DNA of 64,000 bases from Nocardia tengchongensis (GCF_018362975.1 NZ_CP074371.1:5270001-5334000); one strand, 5' to 3'; positions 17,248 through 26,381 are shown, counted from the first letter of the stretch. Program-made: numbers and translations. The notes: a model not told the origin generated them from the sequence alone.

Positions 17248-17812
17248 TGTCGATCATCTCCCCAGATGAACGGGTGAATGAAAACTGCGACGCCATTGGC
17301 GCATACATGCAGTGTCGGTGTTGCGCACCCCCGATACGCCCGTATCGGACCAGTCGTTGCCGACCCGTCGGTTCGCGTGCGCGGAAGATGATCTCCGGCA
17401 ACCATTCCGCGGCAGCGCCCTGGTTGCGAAAATTCAACAGCCCCTAATGATCCCCTAATTCCCACGCTTACATCGCATTTCAGCAACTGCATCGCTAACG
17501 TTCTGTTTGTCCGAAGTGCCCGGGTGAAAAAGCGCAGACACCCAGCGGCACACGACGACGGCGAGTCCTCTTCCCCGAGACTCGCCACCCCGCGTCCCCG
17601 CCGCGCAGCGGGCGCCGCGATCCCGGCGTCGCCGGGCCGACCCCCGATCCCGGCCCGGCGGCGCCGTCGCGCATCCCGGACCGATTCCGCCACAAGGTGA
17701 GCGCGGATCGCCCGACGCTGCAATGATCGACCCAGTTTGGATTCAGTTCGGGGCGGCATTGCGAATCAACCTGTGCTCGTGGACTGTTCGAGGTGCAGAA
17801 GGATCGACCAGT
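17248..17812. other. Divergent intergenic region with an inverted repeat
   Basis: 565 bases without a convincing gene, between the secreted-protein gene and a membrane-protein gene. A perfect 18-bp palindrome CCGATACGCCCGTATCGG lies at 17331-17348, of TetR-operator type. A relatively AT-rich patch at about 17440-17510 may hold promoters. The rest is GC-rich with no coding-like pattern. Confidence 0.5.
17331..17348. promoter_or_regulatory. Palindromic operator candidate
   Basis: CCGATACG-CC-CGTATCGG, a perfect dyad 83 bases upstream of the secreted-protein start codon. It looks like a TetR-type site; the nearby TetR (16095-16718) is a candidate binder, by inference only. Confidence 0.45.
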
Positions 17813-18352
17813 ATGACCGCAAGCCGGTACGCCAATAGCCCCGCCGTTGCCGAGGCCGTCGAATCATCCGGATGGGGGCGGCATCTGGGCGTCGGCGACG
17901 ACATCGCCGACAGCCTCGACGCCGGACAACTGGGCACCCTGATCTTCCTGCGGAAACTGCTGCGCTGCTGGTACATCGCCAATACGCTGCTCGCATTGGC
18001 CCTCGGAGCGGGCCTGGGCCTGCTGGCCTGGCAGTATGGGCAGCGCACCTACGGCGACTGCTCGACCGGCACCACCTGCTACCCCGGCTGGGAGTTGCTG
18101 GTGCTGGGAATCGGCAGCGGCGTCATCGCCGCGGTCCTCGTTTTCGTGGCGGTCTCACTGCCGTGCTTCGTGATCGGCTACGCGATCCGCTGGTCGGCGC
18201 GCGCCATGGCCGACCGCAACACCGCGGCCGACCACCACTACCCGCCCGAACCGCAGCGCGCCCCCGATCGTCACGAATGGCGCACCACCGAGCAGCCACC
18301 CCCGCCGCCCCGCGCGCACCGAGCAGAATCCGCCCCGCCCCTCGCGCGGTGA
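17813..18352 (+). CDS. Two-helix membrane protein of unknown function
   Basis: 179 residues as given, from ATG 17813. Two strong membrane helices (about residues 52-76 and 92-117) flank a short loop with two cysteines (DCSTGTTCYPGW); the C-terminal tail is proline-rich. The tail appears frameshifted: removing one C from the C5 run at 18299-18303 extends it to a stop at 18443 with a regular repeat (RGEQPARRPA three times, ending RT). That extended gene would overlap the convergent regulator stop by 3 bases. No family was recognised. Confidence 0.7.
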   Translation: MTASRYANSPAVAEAVESSGWGRHLGVGDDIADSLDAGQLGTLIFLRKLLRCWYIANTLLALALGAGLGLLAWQYGQRTYGDCSTGTTCYPGWELLVLGIGSGVIAAVLVFVAVSLPCFVIGYAIRWSARAMADRNTAADHHYPPEPQRAPDRHEWRTTEQPPPPPRAHRAESAPPLAR

Positions 18353-18439
18353 GCAATCCCCGCAGCGCCCGGTCCGCGGTGAACAGCCCGCCCGCCGCCC
18401 GGCGCGAGGCGAGCAGCCTGCGCGCCGCCCCGCGCGCAC

Positions 18440-18754
18440 CTAGACCCCGGGCTCCCCGGGAGCCGTTGCGCCGGCGACGATGTCGCGCAGCGCCGCGATG
18501 TGCCCGTCGAACGCGGCGCGCCCCGCGGCGGTCAGGCGGGCGCGCACCTTGCGGCGACTGCCCTCGAGGCGACGCTCGGTGCTGACGTACCCGGCCTCCT
18601 CCAAGGTTGCCAACTGCTTGGACAACGCCGAATCCGACAGTCCCAGGCGGTCTTTGAGGAACGCGAACTCCGCCCAATCGGCCGCGGCCAGCGTCGCCAC
18701 CAGCGTCAGCCGGGTGCTGGGATGGATCAGTTCGTCGAAGCGGGCGGTACTCAC
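18440..18754 (-). CDS. Winged-helix regulator (HTH_34/MarR-like)
   Basis: 104 residues from GTG 18754, whose GTGA overlaps the upstream stop. It is a single winged-helix domain: IHPSTRLTLVATLAAADWAEF, then LGLSDSALSKQLATLEEAGYV as the recognition helix, and a basic wing VSTERRLEGSRRKVRARLTAAGR. Small regulators of this type usually follow a membrane protein gene and repress their own operon. Twin CTTTCC-N5-GGAAAG palindromes upstream of the operon are the likely binding sites. Confidence 0.82.
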   Translation of the reverse strand: MSTARFDELIHPSTRLTLVATLAAADWAEFAFLKDRLGLSDSALSKQLATLEEAGYVSTERRLEGSRRKVRARLTAAGRAAFDGHIAALRDIVAGATAPGEPGV

Positions 18755-19215
18755 GCGCGCACCCACCGGCGCAGCACCCGCAGCAGCTCCGGTCCGCCGA
18801 AACCGATCACCGCGGCGACCAGCAGCGCCGACCAGCTGCCCGGATGCCCGGCGCCGTCCGCGTCCAGGGCGATGGCCGCGACCACTGTGACCCCGACCAG
18901 CGCGACCAGCATGCCGATCACGACCAGCGGGGTGCGACGTCCCGCGACGTCGGCGCTGAGCTGGACCCCGCCGGTGCGATGACGCCCGCCGAGCAGCCGC
19001 GAGGCCAGAGTCGCGTGCCCGGCCCCGAATGCCAGGGTGGCCGCCGCGACCAGCCAGCCGGGGCCCAGATCGCCGAGCACGCCCAAAACCAGCCAGCCGC
19101 AGGCCATTCCCCACCAATATCCGCGCGGCAGCCCGACCTCCCGGGCCATCTGCCGCCGCGCCTGCCCGGCCGCGTCGAGCGCGGCGCGGGCCTGATCCGG
19201 AGTGATGCCGTCCAT
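18751..19215 (-). CDS. Membrane protein co-transcribed with winged-helix regulator
   Basis: 154 residues. A cytoplasmic amphipathic N-terminus (TPDQARAALDAAGQARRQMA) is followed by four membrane helices in two pairs, with a basic loop (GGRHRTGG) between them and a C-terminal VLRRWVRA. The function is unknown; the pairing with a small winged-helix regulator is common in actinobacteria. Its start lies 12 bases from the first operator palindrome. Expression is probably repressed by the downstream gene product. Confidence 0.75.
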   Translation of the reverse strand: MDGITPDQARAALDAAGQARRQMAREVGLPRGYWWGMACGWLVLGVLGDLGPGWLVAAATLAFGAGHATLASRLLGGRHRTGGVQLSADVAGRRTPLVVIGMLVALVGVTVVAAIALDADGAGHPGSWSALLVAAVIGFGGPELLRVLRRWVRA

Positions 19216-19227
19216 GATGACCCCTCA

Positions 19228-19271
19228 CTTTCCTGCTTGGAAAGCAAGACTCCACTTTCCCGATAGGAAAG
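19228..19271. promoter_or_regulatory. Two copies of a CTTTCC-N5-GGAAAG operator
   Basis: Perfect inverted repeats CTTTCC-TGCTT-GGAAAG (19228-19244) and CTTTCC-CGATA-GGAAAG (19255-19271), spaced 27 bases start to start, just upstream of the membrane protein/regulator operon. Identical arms with different spacers make them convincing protein-binding sites. Confidence 0.8.
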
Positions 19272-19289
19272 TCAAGGGTGCTCGCTCGA

Positions 19290-21158
19290 TCAGCCCAGCA
19301 GCTCGTCCAGATAGCACCAGCGCCAGGACTCGCCCGGCTCCACACTGCGCATCACCGGGTGCCCGGTGTTGTTGAAATGGTTGGTCGCGTGATTGCCGGG
19401 CGAGGAGTCACAGCAGGCCACATGCCCGCACTCGAGGCACATCCGCAGATGCACCCACACCAGGCCCTCGTCGAGGCATTCCCCGCACGCTTCCGGGCTG
19501 TCGGGCACCCGCACGCACGGCGCCTCCCGCAGATGCTCACACGCCCCCGGCGGCATCGGCACCCGCAGCGGGGTCCCGTCGTCCTCGTCGGCCTCGGCGA
19601 CGCGATCGATGGTCGACTCCTCGATGTCGAGGGTGGCCATCACCGCCTGCAGCACTTCCTGATCCACCAGCCCCGAATCCCGGATCCGCAACACGGTGTC
19701 GCGTTCGGCGGCCAGCATCGCCAGCCGCAACCGGCGGTACTCGCCGCTGGGGGTCACCCGCTGGGATTCGGAGCGGCCCAACAGCTCCCACGCCGACTGG
19801 GCCCGCACCACCACCCGATTGCGCAGCGCGTCCACCACATCCGGGGGCGTCTCGGGCGCAATGTTCTCTTCCAGTGCCTTCAACCCCGCCGTGGTCGCCT
19901 GTTGCAGCAGGTTCGCCTCCTGCAACAGGTCCTCGGCGCGGCTGGGCCCGCGCAAGCGCAGCACCCGCACCAGCCACGGCAGCGAGAGTCCTTGCAGCAG
20001 CAGCGTTCCACCCACCACCACGACCGCCAGCAGCCGCAGCGTGTCCAGCTCCGGGGTGTCGGCCGGCAGCAGCAGCGCCGCCGCCAGCGTCACCACCCCG
20101 CGCATGCCCGCCCACGCCACCACCGCCGGTCCGGTCCACTCCGGCTTGGGTTTTCCCTGCCGCCGCCCCTCGATCTGCCAGGCCGCGTATGTCGCCGGGA
20201 ACACCCACACCGGCCGCACCACGATCACCGTCACCAGCACCACCGCGCACGTGGCCAGCAGCGTCGTGTGCGGCAGATCGCTGTGCCAGGCGGCCTCGAC
20301 GATGTGGCGCACCTGCAACCCGATCAGCAGGAACACCGCGCTCTCGAGAATGAAGGCGATGGTGCGCCAGTTGGTGTGCTCGGCGATGCGTGAGGCCGCG
20401 CTCTGCCACTGCGGCGCACCGTGACCCAGGATCAGCCCGCAGGTCACCACCGCGATCACCCCCGAGGCGTGCACGGCCTCGGCGGGCAGATACGCGATCC
20501 ACGGCGCCAGCAGCGACACGCTCGTGTCGAGCACCGGATCGTTGATGCGCCGGCGCAGGAACGCCAGGATCATCGCCGCGGCCACACCGAACAGCGCGCC
20601 ACCCCCGGCCGCGCCGATGAAACTCGCACCGGCCTGCCACAGGGTCACGCTGCCCGCCATCGCGGCGACCGCGGTGCGCAGGGTGACCAGCGCGGTGGCG
20701 TCGTTGAACAGCGACTCGCCTTCGAGCAGGGTCACGATGCGGCGCGGCATCCCGACCCGGCGCGCGACCGCGGTGGCCGCGACCGCGTCGGGCGGGGCCA
20801 CGATCGCCCCGATCGCCACCGCCGCGGAGAACGGCACGTGCAGCAGCCAATACACCACCGCGCCCACCGCGAACGCGGTGAACAACACCAACCCCACCGA
20901 CAGCAGCGTGATCGAGGTCTTCTTGGGCCGGAAATCCACCAGGGAGGTGCGGATCGCGGTCGTGTACAGCAGCGGGGGCAACAGCCCCAGCAGCACCAGC
21001 TCGGGTTCGATGTCGAACTCCGGCACGAACGGCAGATACGACGCGATCACCCCGGCGATGGTGAGCACGAACGGCTCACCCAACCCCAACCGGCGCGCAC
21101 CGGCCGCCAGTGCGACCGCGACCGACACCAGCACTACGAGTCCGAACGCCCACTCCAC
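19290..21158 (-). CDS. CPA1 Na+/H+ antiporter fused to a UBP-type zinc finger
   Basis: 622 residues. The first 400 form a CPA1 antiporter with about 12 helices, including the ion-binding VAPPDAVAATAVARR segment and the LLEGESLFNDATALV motif (catalytic acidic residues), plus the arginine-containing GMRGVVTLAAALLLP helix. A cytoplasmic helical region (about 410-530) follows. The last 80 residues are a ZnF-UBP domain with regularly spaced Cys/His ligands (CEH, CGEC, CLECGHVACC, NHATNHFNNTGHP). Such zinc fingers bind ubiquitin tails in eukaryotes; in bacteria the role is unknown. Antiport of Na+ or K+ is inferred from family. Confidence 0.88.
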   Translation of the reverse strand: MEWAFGLVVLVSVAVALAAGARRLGLGEPFVLTIAGVIASYLPFVPEFDIEPELVLLGLLPPLLYTTAIRTSLVDFRPKKTSITLLSVGLVLFTAFAVGAVVYWLLHVPFSAAVAIGAIVAPPDAVAATAVARRVGMPRRIVTLLEGESLFNDATALVTLRTAVAAMAGSVTLWQAGASFIGAAGGGALFGVAAAMILAFLRRRINDPVLDTSVSLLAPWIAYLPAEAVHASGVIAVVTCGLILGHGAPQWQSAASRIAEHTNWRTIAFILESAVFLLIGLQVRHIVEAAWHSDLPHTTLLATCAVVLVTVIVVRPVWVFPATYAAWQIEGRRQGKPKPEWTGPAVVAWAGMRGVVTLAAALLLPADTPELDTLRLLAVVVVGGTLLLQGLSLPWLVRVLRLRGPSRAEDLLQEANLLQQATTAGLKALEENIAPETPPDVVDALRNRVVVRAQSAWELLGRSESQRVTPSGEYRRLRLAMLAAERDTVLRIRDSGLVDQEVLQAVMATLDIEESTIDRVAEADEDDGTPLRVPMPPGACEHLREAPCVRVPDSPEACGECLDEGLVWVHLRMCLECGHVACCDSSPGNHATNHFNNTGHPVMRSVEPGESWRWCYLDELLG

Positions 21159-21268
21159 GTGATCATCGTGCCAGCCGGTCTGCCCGATTCCGGCATCGGC
21201 TCGCTCCCGCGGGACAGCCGGGCCTGCCAGGGCGGAGCTCGCGGGCCGCGCTCAGCGGCGCGGCAGCC

Positions 21269-21544
21269 TCAGTCGGCGTGCCCGGAGCGCGATCGGGTGA
21301 TCGCGAAGACCCCGAACCGGGCGGCCAGCGCGACCAGCCACAGCACCACACCCACCATGTTGAACACCGGCCCCCCACCGGTATAGGAACCGACCAGGAT
21401 GGAGACGACACCCGCCGAGAAGCACAGCACGGTGGTGGCATGGCAAACGGTCAAGGTGATGCGCAGGTCGGTGTCCGGACCCGCGGCGCGCTCGATGCTG
21501 ATGGTGAAACTCCTGGCAACACTGTTGAATTCGACCCGCTGCAC
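21269..21544 (-). CDS. Small two-helix membrane protein
   Basis: About 91 residues from GTG 21544 (a longer basic leader from 21646 is possible). Two hydrophobic segments (LTLTVCHATTVLCFSAGVVS and MVGVVLWLVALAARFGVFAI) follow a soluble N-terminus. No family was recognised. Codon use is typical of the genome. Confidence 0.5.
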   Translation of the reverse strand: MQRVEFNSVARSFTISIERAAGPDTDLRITLTVCHATTVLCFSAGVVSILVGSYTGGGPVFNMVGVVLWLVALAARFGVFAITRSRSGHAD

Positions 21545-21655
21545 CTTAGCGCCCCGAACCCTGAACCGCCGAGTCCACGGCCGATCCTTCGCACGGTCCG
21601 ACGGTAGCCGCCCGGTTGCTCTGGGACTCAACAGGATTCGCGGCAACTCTGCGGG

Positions 21656-22267
21656 CTACTTCACGCAGATCCAGGTCCCGCCCTCTTTGCGGGCTTCCAT
21701 CTTCGGCGACTGGTATTGCCATATGCAGGCGATTTGCATGTCGATCGGGGCCTGGCACACCCAGGTCATCCGGTCGACCACCGCCGGGCGGACCTCGTTG
21801 CTCGTCGGGAACGTAACCCGACAGTAGCCGAGCATGTCCCGTATGCCGCCTTTGGCATTCTGGTCGGGGGTGAAACACATTCCGCTGTAAGGGTCGTTCA
21901 TCGAGAAGGTCAAATGCAGCCCGGACTGCTTGTACTGCCAGTCGCAGGCCTTACCGAGATCGACGGCGGCCTGGCAGGACTGGCCCTCGACGTGGTCGTA
22001 ACCGTAGGAAACGCAGTATTGCTGCAGATCGAGTCCGCCGATCGAGGTGGACGCCGGCGATCCGGACGCGGAGGCGGGCTCGGCGCGATGGCCGCCGACG
22101 GCGAATCCGATGGCGAATACCGCGGCCGCGATCACCGTCGCCGCCAAAGTGACCAACGCCCACTTCGGAATTCGTTCCAACAGTGGCGCGATCAGCTTGC
22201 CCATCACCGCGTCCAGGAATGGCGAAATGAACCGTTCGAACACGACCGCCCCCTGTTTCCTGCTCAC
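21656..22267 (-). CDS. Single-pass membrane protein with a cysteine-rich exported domain
   Basis: 203 residues. A cytoplasmic N-terminus of about 35 residues is followed by one membrane helix (ALVTLAATVIAAAVFAIGFAV) and a short Ser/Ala/Pro linker, then an exported domain of about 130 residues. The exported part has eight cysteines and repeated aromatic pairs (CVSYGYDHVEGQSCQ, ACDWQYKQ, CIWQYQSPK, WICVK), suggesting a disulfide-stabilised repeat fold. No function was recognised. Confidence 0.7.
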   Translation of the reverse strand: MSRKQGAVVFERFISPFLDAVMGKLIAPLLERIPKWALVTLAATVIAAAVFAIGFAVGGHRAEPASASGSPASTSIGGLDLQQYCVSYGYDHVEGQSCQAAVDLGKACDWQYKQSGLHLTFSMNDPYSGMCFTPDQNAKGGIRDMLGYCRVTFPTSNEVRPAVVDRMTWVCQAPIDMQIACIWQYQSPKMEARKEGGTWICVK

Positions 22268-22341
22268 CCGACCCCACGGAATTCTATCGCTCCGCCAGTG
22301 GGTGCCATGACGTAAATCGCTGCGGCTGTGACAGTTTCGAC

Positions 22342-23676
22342 TCAGACGGGCCGCGGCGCGGATTCCATCGGTTTGCCCGCATCACGCCAGGCGGTGATGC
22401 CGCCGGCCAGACTGCGTGCGTCGTACCCGGCTCGACGCGCCAGCGCCGCGAAACGCAGCGACACCTCACCGACCGGGCAGACGAAGACCACCGGACGCGA
22501 ACGTGAGAACGGAACCCCCTGGTTGAGCATGTCGTCGAGCTGATCGTCACGGATGTTCAACGCCCCGGGCACGTGGGCGATCCGATACGCCATCGCGCCG
22601 CGGGTGTCGACGATCGTCGGGCGTGCGGTGCGGTCGAGCTGCTCGAGCTCGTCGGGGGACAGGACGGGGGTGGCCGACAGTTCCGCTGTGCTCGGGGCCG
22701 GTGCGCGCCCGGGCTTGCCGAACAGTTCCGGGCGGCGCTTGCGCATGTAGGACAGGTACGGTTCGAGCCGGTCGCACACGATGATCACCGCGACCAGCGG
22801 ATCCGGGTGGGCCGCAGGCGGTTCCACCGACCCCAGGAATTCCAGCGCCGCGGCGTAGGTCGCGCCGCTGGTGGGCCCGGCCAGCACCCCGTGCCCGGTG
22901 GCCAGGGCCAGGGTGGCGTCGACCGCGCGCCCGGCCTCGACGGTCATGATGCGGTCGTAGAACTCGGGCTGGAACAACCCCACATCCCACATCTCGGTCT
23001 CCGAGCGGATCCCGGGAATGAAATCCCCGCGCTCGGAGACCACCGCGACGGTCTTCAACTCCGGATTGTGTTTGCGCAGAAACGTCGCCGTGCCCCGGGT
23101 CGAGCCGGTGGTGCCCAGCCCGCCGACCAGATAGTCGACGCGGGTGATGCCGTCGCGCGCCAGATCCTCGTGAATCTCGCGCCCGGTCCCGTGATGGTGG
23201 GCCTCGATGTTCTTCTCGCTGGTGTACTGCGAGGGGTGATACCAGGCTCCCGGAGCCCGGGCCATGGTCGATTCGATGACGGTGTAGACATCGTTGGGCG
23301 CCGTCGGATCCGGGCATTCCGACAAACCCGGCAATTCTTCGATGTCGGTGCCCAACAGCTGCAACAGCTCTCGCACTTCGGCGACCTTGATCCGATTGGT
23401 CACCGCCCGCAAGCCGATCCCGTGCAGCGCGGCCAGCACGCGCAGCGCCTTGGCGGTATTACCGCTCGACGCCTCGATCAACGTCTGCTTCCCGGCGATG
23501 ATTGCGTCGAGGTCGTCGCGGATCATGCCCCACGCCACCCGATCCTTCACCGACCCGAACGGGTTGTAGAACTCGAGTTTCGCGTAGAGCTCGACGTGGG
23601 TGAGCCCGTGCACGGCCGGATCCAGCCGCAGCAGTGGGGTATTGCCGATCAGTTCGGTGATGTGGTCGTAGCGCAT
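22342..23676 (-). CDS. Cysteine synthase/SbnA-like PLP enzyme fused to rhodanese domain
   Basis: 444 residues. Residues 1-320 are a beta-family PLP enzyme: the Schiff-base lysine is K44 in NPFGSVKDR, the phosphate loop ASSGNTA lies near 70, and VGGLGTTGSTRG is the second glycine-rich loop. It differs from housekeeping cysteine synthase and resembles SbnA/Y4xP-type enzymes that make 2,3-diaminopropionate or related amino acids. Residues 340-440 are a rhodanese domain with its catalytic cysteine (C400, FVCPVGE), which carries persulfide. It is the last gene of a four-gene operon; its ATG directly abuts the upstream TGA. Confidence 0.82.
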   Translation of the reverse strand: MRYDHITELIGNTPLLRLDPAVHGLTHVELYAKLEFYNPFGSVKDRVAWGMIRDDLDAIIAGKQTLIEASSGNTAKALRVLAALHGIGLRAVTNRIKVAEVRELLQLLGTDIEELPGLSECPDPTAPNDVYTVIESTMARAPGAWYHPSQYTSEKNIEAHHHGTGREIHEDLARDGITRVDYLVGGLGTTGSTRGTATFLRKHNPELKTVAVVSERGDFIPGIRSETEMWDVGLFQPEFYDRIMTVEAGRAVDATLALATGHGVLAGPTSGATYAAALEFLGSVEPPAAHPDPLVAVIIVCDRLEPYLSYMRKRRPELFGKPGRAPAPSTAELSATPVLSPDELEQLDRTARPTIVDTRGAMAYRIAHVPGALNIRDDQLDDMLNQGVPFSRSRPVVFVCPVGEVSLRFAALARRAGYDARSLAGGITAWRDAGKPMESAPRPV

Positions 23677-25122
23677 TCAGTGCACCTCGTGCCAGTCGAG
23701 GTCGCGGCACACCAGGAAGACTCCGGACTCGCGCGCCACCGCCAGTTTCGGCGGCACCGGATGCATCGAGGCGCGCGCGGCCGACAGATCCATGTGATAG
23801 GCGGCGGTATTGGGAAACACCACGAAATCACCCGATTGTGGATACCGCTCTAGCCACACTTTGTGGTTGGTGATCAGATCGCGCTCCAGGCACAGCCGCC
23901 CGGCCAGAAACACCCCCACCGCACCGGAATTCGGGCGCGCGCGAGCGGGATCGCGCCCGTCGGGACGGGTTTCGGCGGGGATCAGGATCGGGTCCACCAT
24001 CACCTCCTGATCGGCCGGGGTGACGGTGTCGCGACTGAGATCGAGGTTCACCAGGGTCGAGCCGTCGGCGGTGCGCTTGACGAACTCCACCCGCGCCACG
24101 GTGATTCCGGCGTGGTCGACCAGCGCTTTGCCCGGCTCCAGCCAGACATCGAGGAGGTTCTCCCCAGCCACCTGTGCAAAACTGCGGCCGCCTTGGGATT
24201 CCAGGCCCGTATCCAGGAGATCTGCGAGCATCCGCGGGGCATCCACAATGTTGGCGTATTTGTGAAAAACTGGTGTCCCGTGCACCGCGCCGTCCTCGAC
24301 GTGGAACCCGAAAGTGTTGGTGCCCCACGCCATCTGCTCTCCGTGACCGGCCAGCGATTCACGCAGCGCGTGCACATACGCATCGAATGCACCGGCGTCG
24401 GCGGTGAACACCTGCCGGAATCCGCCACCGATATCGAGCACCGACGGGGTCAGTCCGCGCCCGTACGCGCGCTCGGTCAACTCCAGGCAACTCTCCACCG
24501 CCCGTACCCTTTCGGCCGGTTCGCCCGAATCGAGGTGAAAAGCGAACCCGCGGAACTCGATCCGGTCGCGCTGCTCCACCAGTACTGCGAGAACCTGGTC
24601 GATCTCGGCCAAGGGCACACCGAACCGGCTCACCGGCGTCCCCATGAATCCACACATTCGCACCAATACGGGCACCGGTGTGTCCGCCAGTGCGGCAACA
24701 CGTTCCAGCTCCCACAGATTGTCGACATTGATCGTCACCCCGCTGCCCACCAGCGCCCGCAACAACCCCTCACCCTTGGGTCCGGTCACCTCGATGTGTT
24801 CGGGCTCGAACCCCGCCTTCAACGCCGCGGCCAGCTCCGCCTCCGAGGCCACATCGATCCCGATCCCCGCCGCCCGCGCCGCGGCCACGAACGCGCGCGA
24901 CTGATTCACCTTGTGCGCGTAGCAGATCCGGAACCCGCCCACCCGCGCCGCCAACTCGGCCCGCAGCCGCTCCAGATTCTCGGCGAACACCTGCGGAAAC
25001 ACCAGATGCGCCGGCGACCCGAACTCGGCGACCGCGTCGGCCACCGCGCCCGGCGTGGCCAGGAACTCCGACACCAGCGCATGCATCTTCGCCGGCAGTC
25101 CCGGCGCCGCAGCAGCGGTCAT
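23677..25122 (-). CDS. Y4yA-type PLP-dependent decarboxylase (fold III)
   Basis: 481 residues. It belongs to the alanine racemase-like fold of the diaminopimelate/ornithine decarboxylase family: the PLP lysine is in CYAHKVNQSRAF near residue 70, the phosphate-binding loop is LDIGGGFRQ, and the HLDSGEP strand matches the HVGS-type motif. It resembles NGR234 Y4yA rather than LysA. Reaction: decarboxylation of a diamino acid or an amino acid conjugate, substrate unknown. It overlaps the HMA gene stop by 4 bases and is followed without a gap by the cysteine synthase-like gene. Confidence 0.8.
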   Translation of the reverse strand: MTAAAAPGLPAKMHALVSEFLATPGAVADAVAEFGSPAHLVFPQVFAENLERLRAELAARVGGFRICYAHKVNQSRAFVAAARAAGIGIDVASEAELAAALKAGFEPEHIEVTGPKGEGLLRALVGSGVTINVDNLWELERVAALADTPVPVLVRMCGFMGTPVSRFGVPLAEIDQVLAVLVEQRDRIEFRGFAFHLDSGEPAERVRAVESCLELTERAYGRGLTPSVLDIGGGFRQVFTADAGAFDAYVHALRESLAGHGEQMAWGTNTFGFHVEDGAVHGTPVFHKYANIVDAPRMLADLLDTGLESQGGRSFAQVAGENLLDVWLEPGKALVDHAGITVARVEFVKRTADGSTLVNLDLSRDTVTPADQEVMVDPILIPAETRPDGRDPARARPNSGAVGVFLAGRLCLERDLITNHKVWLERYPQSGDFVVFPNTAAYHMDLSAARASMHPVPPKLAVARESGVFLVCRDLDWHEVH

Positions 25123-26381
25123 ACCGCGGTTTCGGTGGTCGCGGGCGCGGGCGTGATCAGGGTCGGGTTGTAGCCGCTGTCGCGTAACGCCTCGAACGCC
25201 CGATGCCGATTGCGGGGGCTGCGGAACTCCGCGACCACCCGCTTGCTGACCAGATCGATGTCGCCCACCCCGATGCCCATCGCGTCGAGCACCCCGCCGA
25301 TGGTGCGCACGCAATGCTTGCACGTCATGTCCGGGACATAGAACACGTGATCCTCGGGCGCCAGTTCACCGTTCTCCGACCCGGTTTCGGCTGCCACCTC
25401 CACGGCTGTGATCTGGTCGGCGATCCGCACGAACAGATCGGTGAACCGGTCGATCACCAGCGGCAGAATGCTGTAGTGCGCACCGTCGAGCTGATGCGGC
25501 ATGGCGGCCAGGCACGCCGGGCGGGTGCCCGGCGGCAGCAGCGCGTACTGGCGCGAGATCAGATCCAGCTCGTCGTGATACTTGGCGATCGCCTCTGCCA
25601 CACTCAACCCCTCGACATTGGTGGCGCGGCGCATGACGCGGTGGGCGTCCTCGATGGTCATGTCCTTCATGGCGCGCAGCGTCGCCACCGTCTCCGCCGA
25701 ATACCGCACGGTCCCATCGGGTTGGGTGGTGAGGGTGACCGCGATCATGCCGCGCCGATAGCTCGACGCCTGCAACTCCCAGAACCAGCGCGTCGCCACC
25801 GCCGAATAGATCCCCGAATCGCGCATGCCGACCGCGAATTCGGCCGGGCTGCGATACGGCGTCCACCGGGCCAGCAGCGCGTGCTGGGCCAGCGCCCGTC
25901 CCGCCGCCTCGATACCGACCCGGAAGATCTCGTGCGGCTCGTGATCGGTGGTGGTGCCCTCGAGCACCGCCTGCTCACGCGGGCCCAGCGTCGACATCCG
26001 CTGCGCCAGCGCGGTGTCGGCGTCGAGGGCGTGCCACAGCGAAAGCACCGTCTCGCGCATGGCGATGGGCACGATCGCGCCCAGCCCGCCGCTTCGCACA
26101 TGCCCGGTGTTGGGGATGCCGTCACTGTCGGTCCAGGCGATGCGATGGGTCGCGCTGGTCACCTGATCGGCACGGCAGGGACGCATGAACCGCTCCAGAT
26201 ACAGCCGCTGCGACAGCGTCAGATGCGAGCCCGGCTCCGAACTCAAGGCCGTGCACGTGTATTCGACCCGCCGCCCCGGCGGCGGCACGGGGGCCGCGCC
26301 CAGCCCGGGCCGGGCCAGCCCGGCCAGTACCCGGGAGGCGGCGCGGCGGTCGTAGCGGGGTTCGGGGCCTGTCCTGGTCAC
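25119..26381 (-). CDS. Protein of unknown function with C-terminal heavy-metal-associated (HMA) domain
   Basis: 420 residues from GTG 26381, with GAGGAGG just upstream. The first 340 residues form no family I recognise; they are mostly helical, with an internal VEYTCTALSSEPGSHLTLSQ segment and many histidine/arginine pairs. Residues 345-415 are an HMA ferredoxin-like domain with the metal-binding MTCKHC motif (two cysteines at about 354 and 357), as in CopZ and P-type ATPases. Position inside an operon of three PLP enzymes suggests a metal- or sulfur-handling catalytic or carrier role. Both its ends overlap neighbours by 4 bases. Confidence 0.75.
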   Translation of the reverse strand: MTRTGPEPRYDRRAASRVLAGLARPGLGAAPVPPPGRRVEYTCTALSSEPGSHLTLSQRLYLERFMRPCRADQVTSATHRIAWTDSDGIPNTGHVRSGGLGAIVPIAMRETVLSLWHALDADTALAQRMSTLGPREQAVLEGTTTDHEPHEIFRVGIEAAGRALAQHALLARWTPYRSPAEFAVGMRDSGIYSAVATRWFWELQASSYRRGMIAVTLTTQPDGTVRYSAETVATLRAMKDMTIEDAHRVMRRATNVEGLSVAEAIAKYHDELDLISRQYALLPPGTRPACLAAMPHQLDGAHYSILPLVIDRFTDLFVRIADQITAVEVAAETGSENGELAPEDHVFYVPDMTCKHCVRTIGGVLDAMGIGVGDIDLVSKRVVAEFRSPRNRHRAFEALRDSGYNPTLITPAPATTETAV

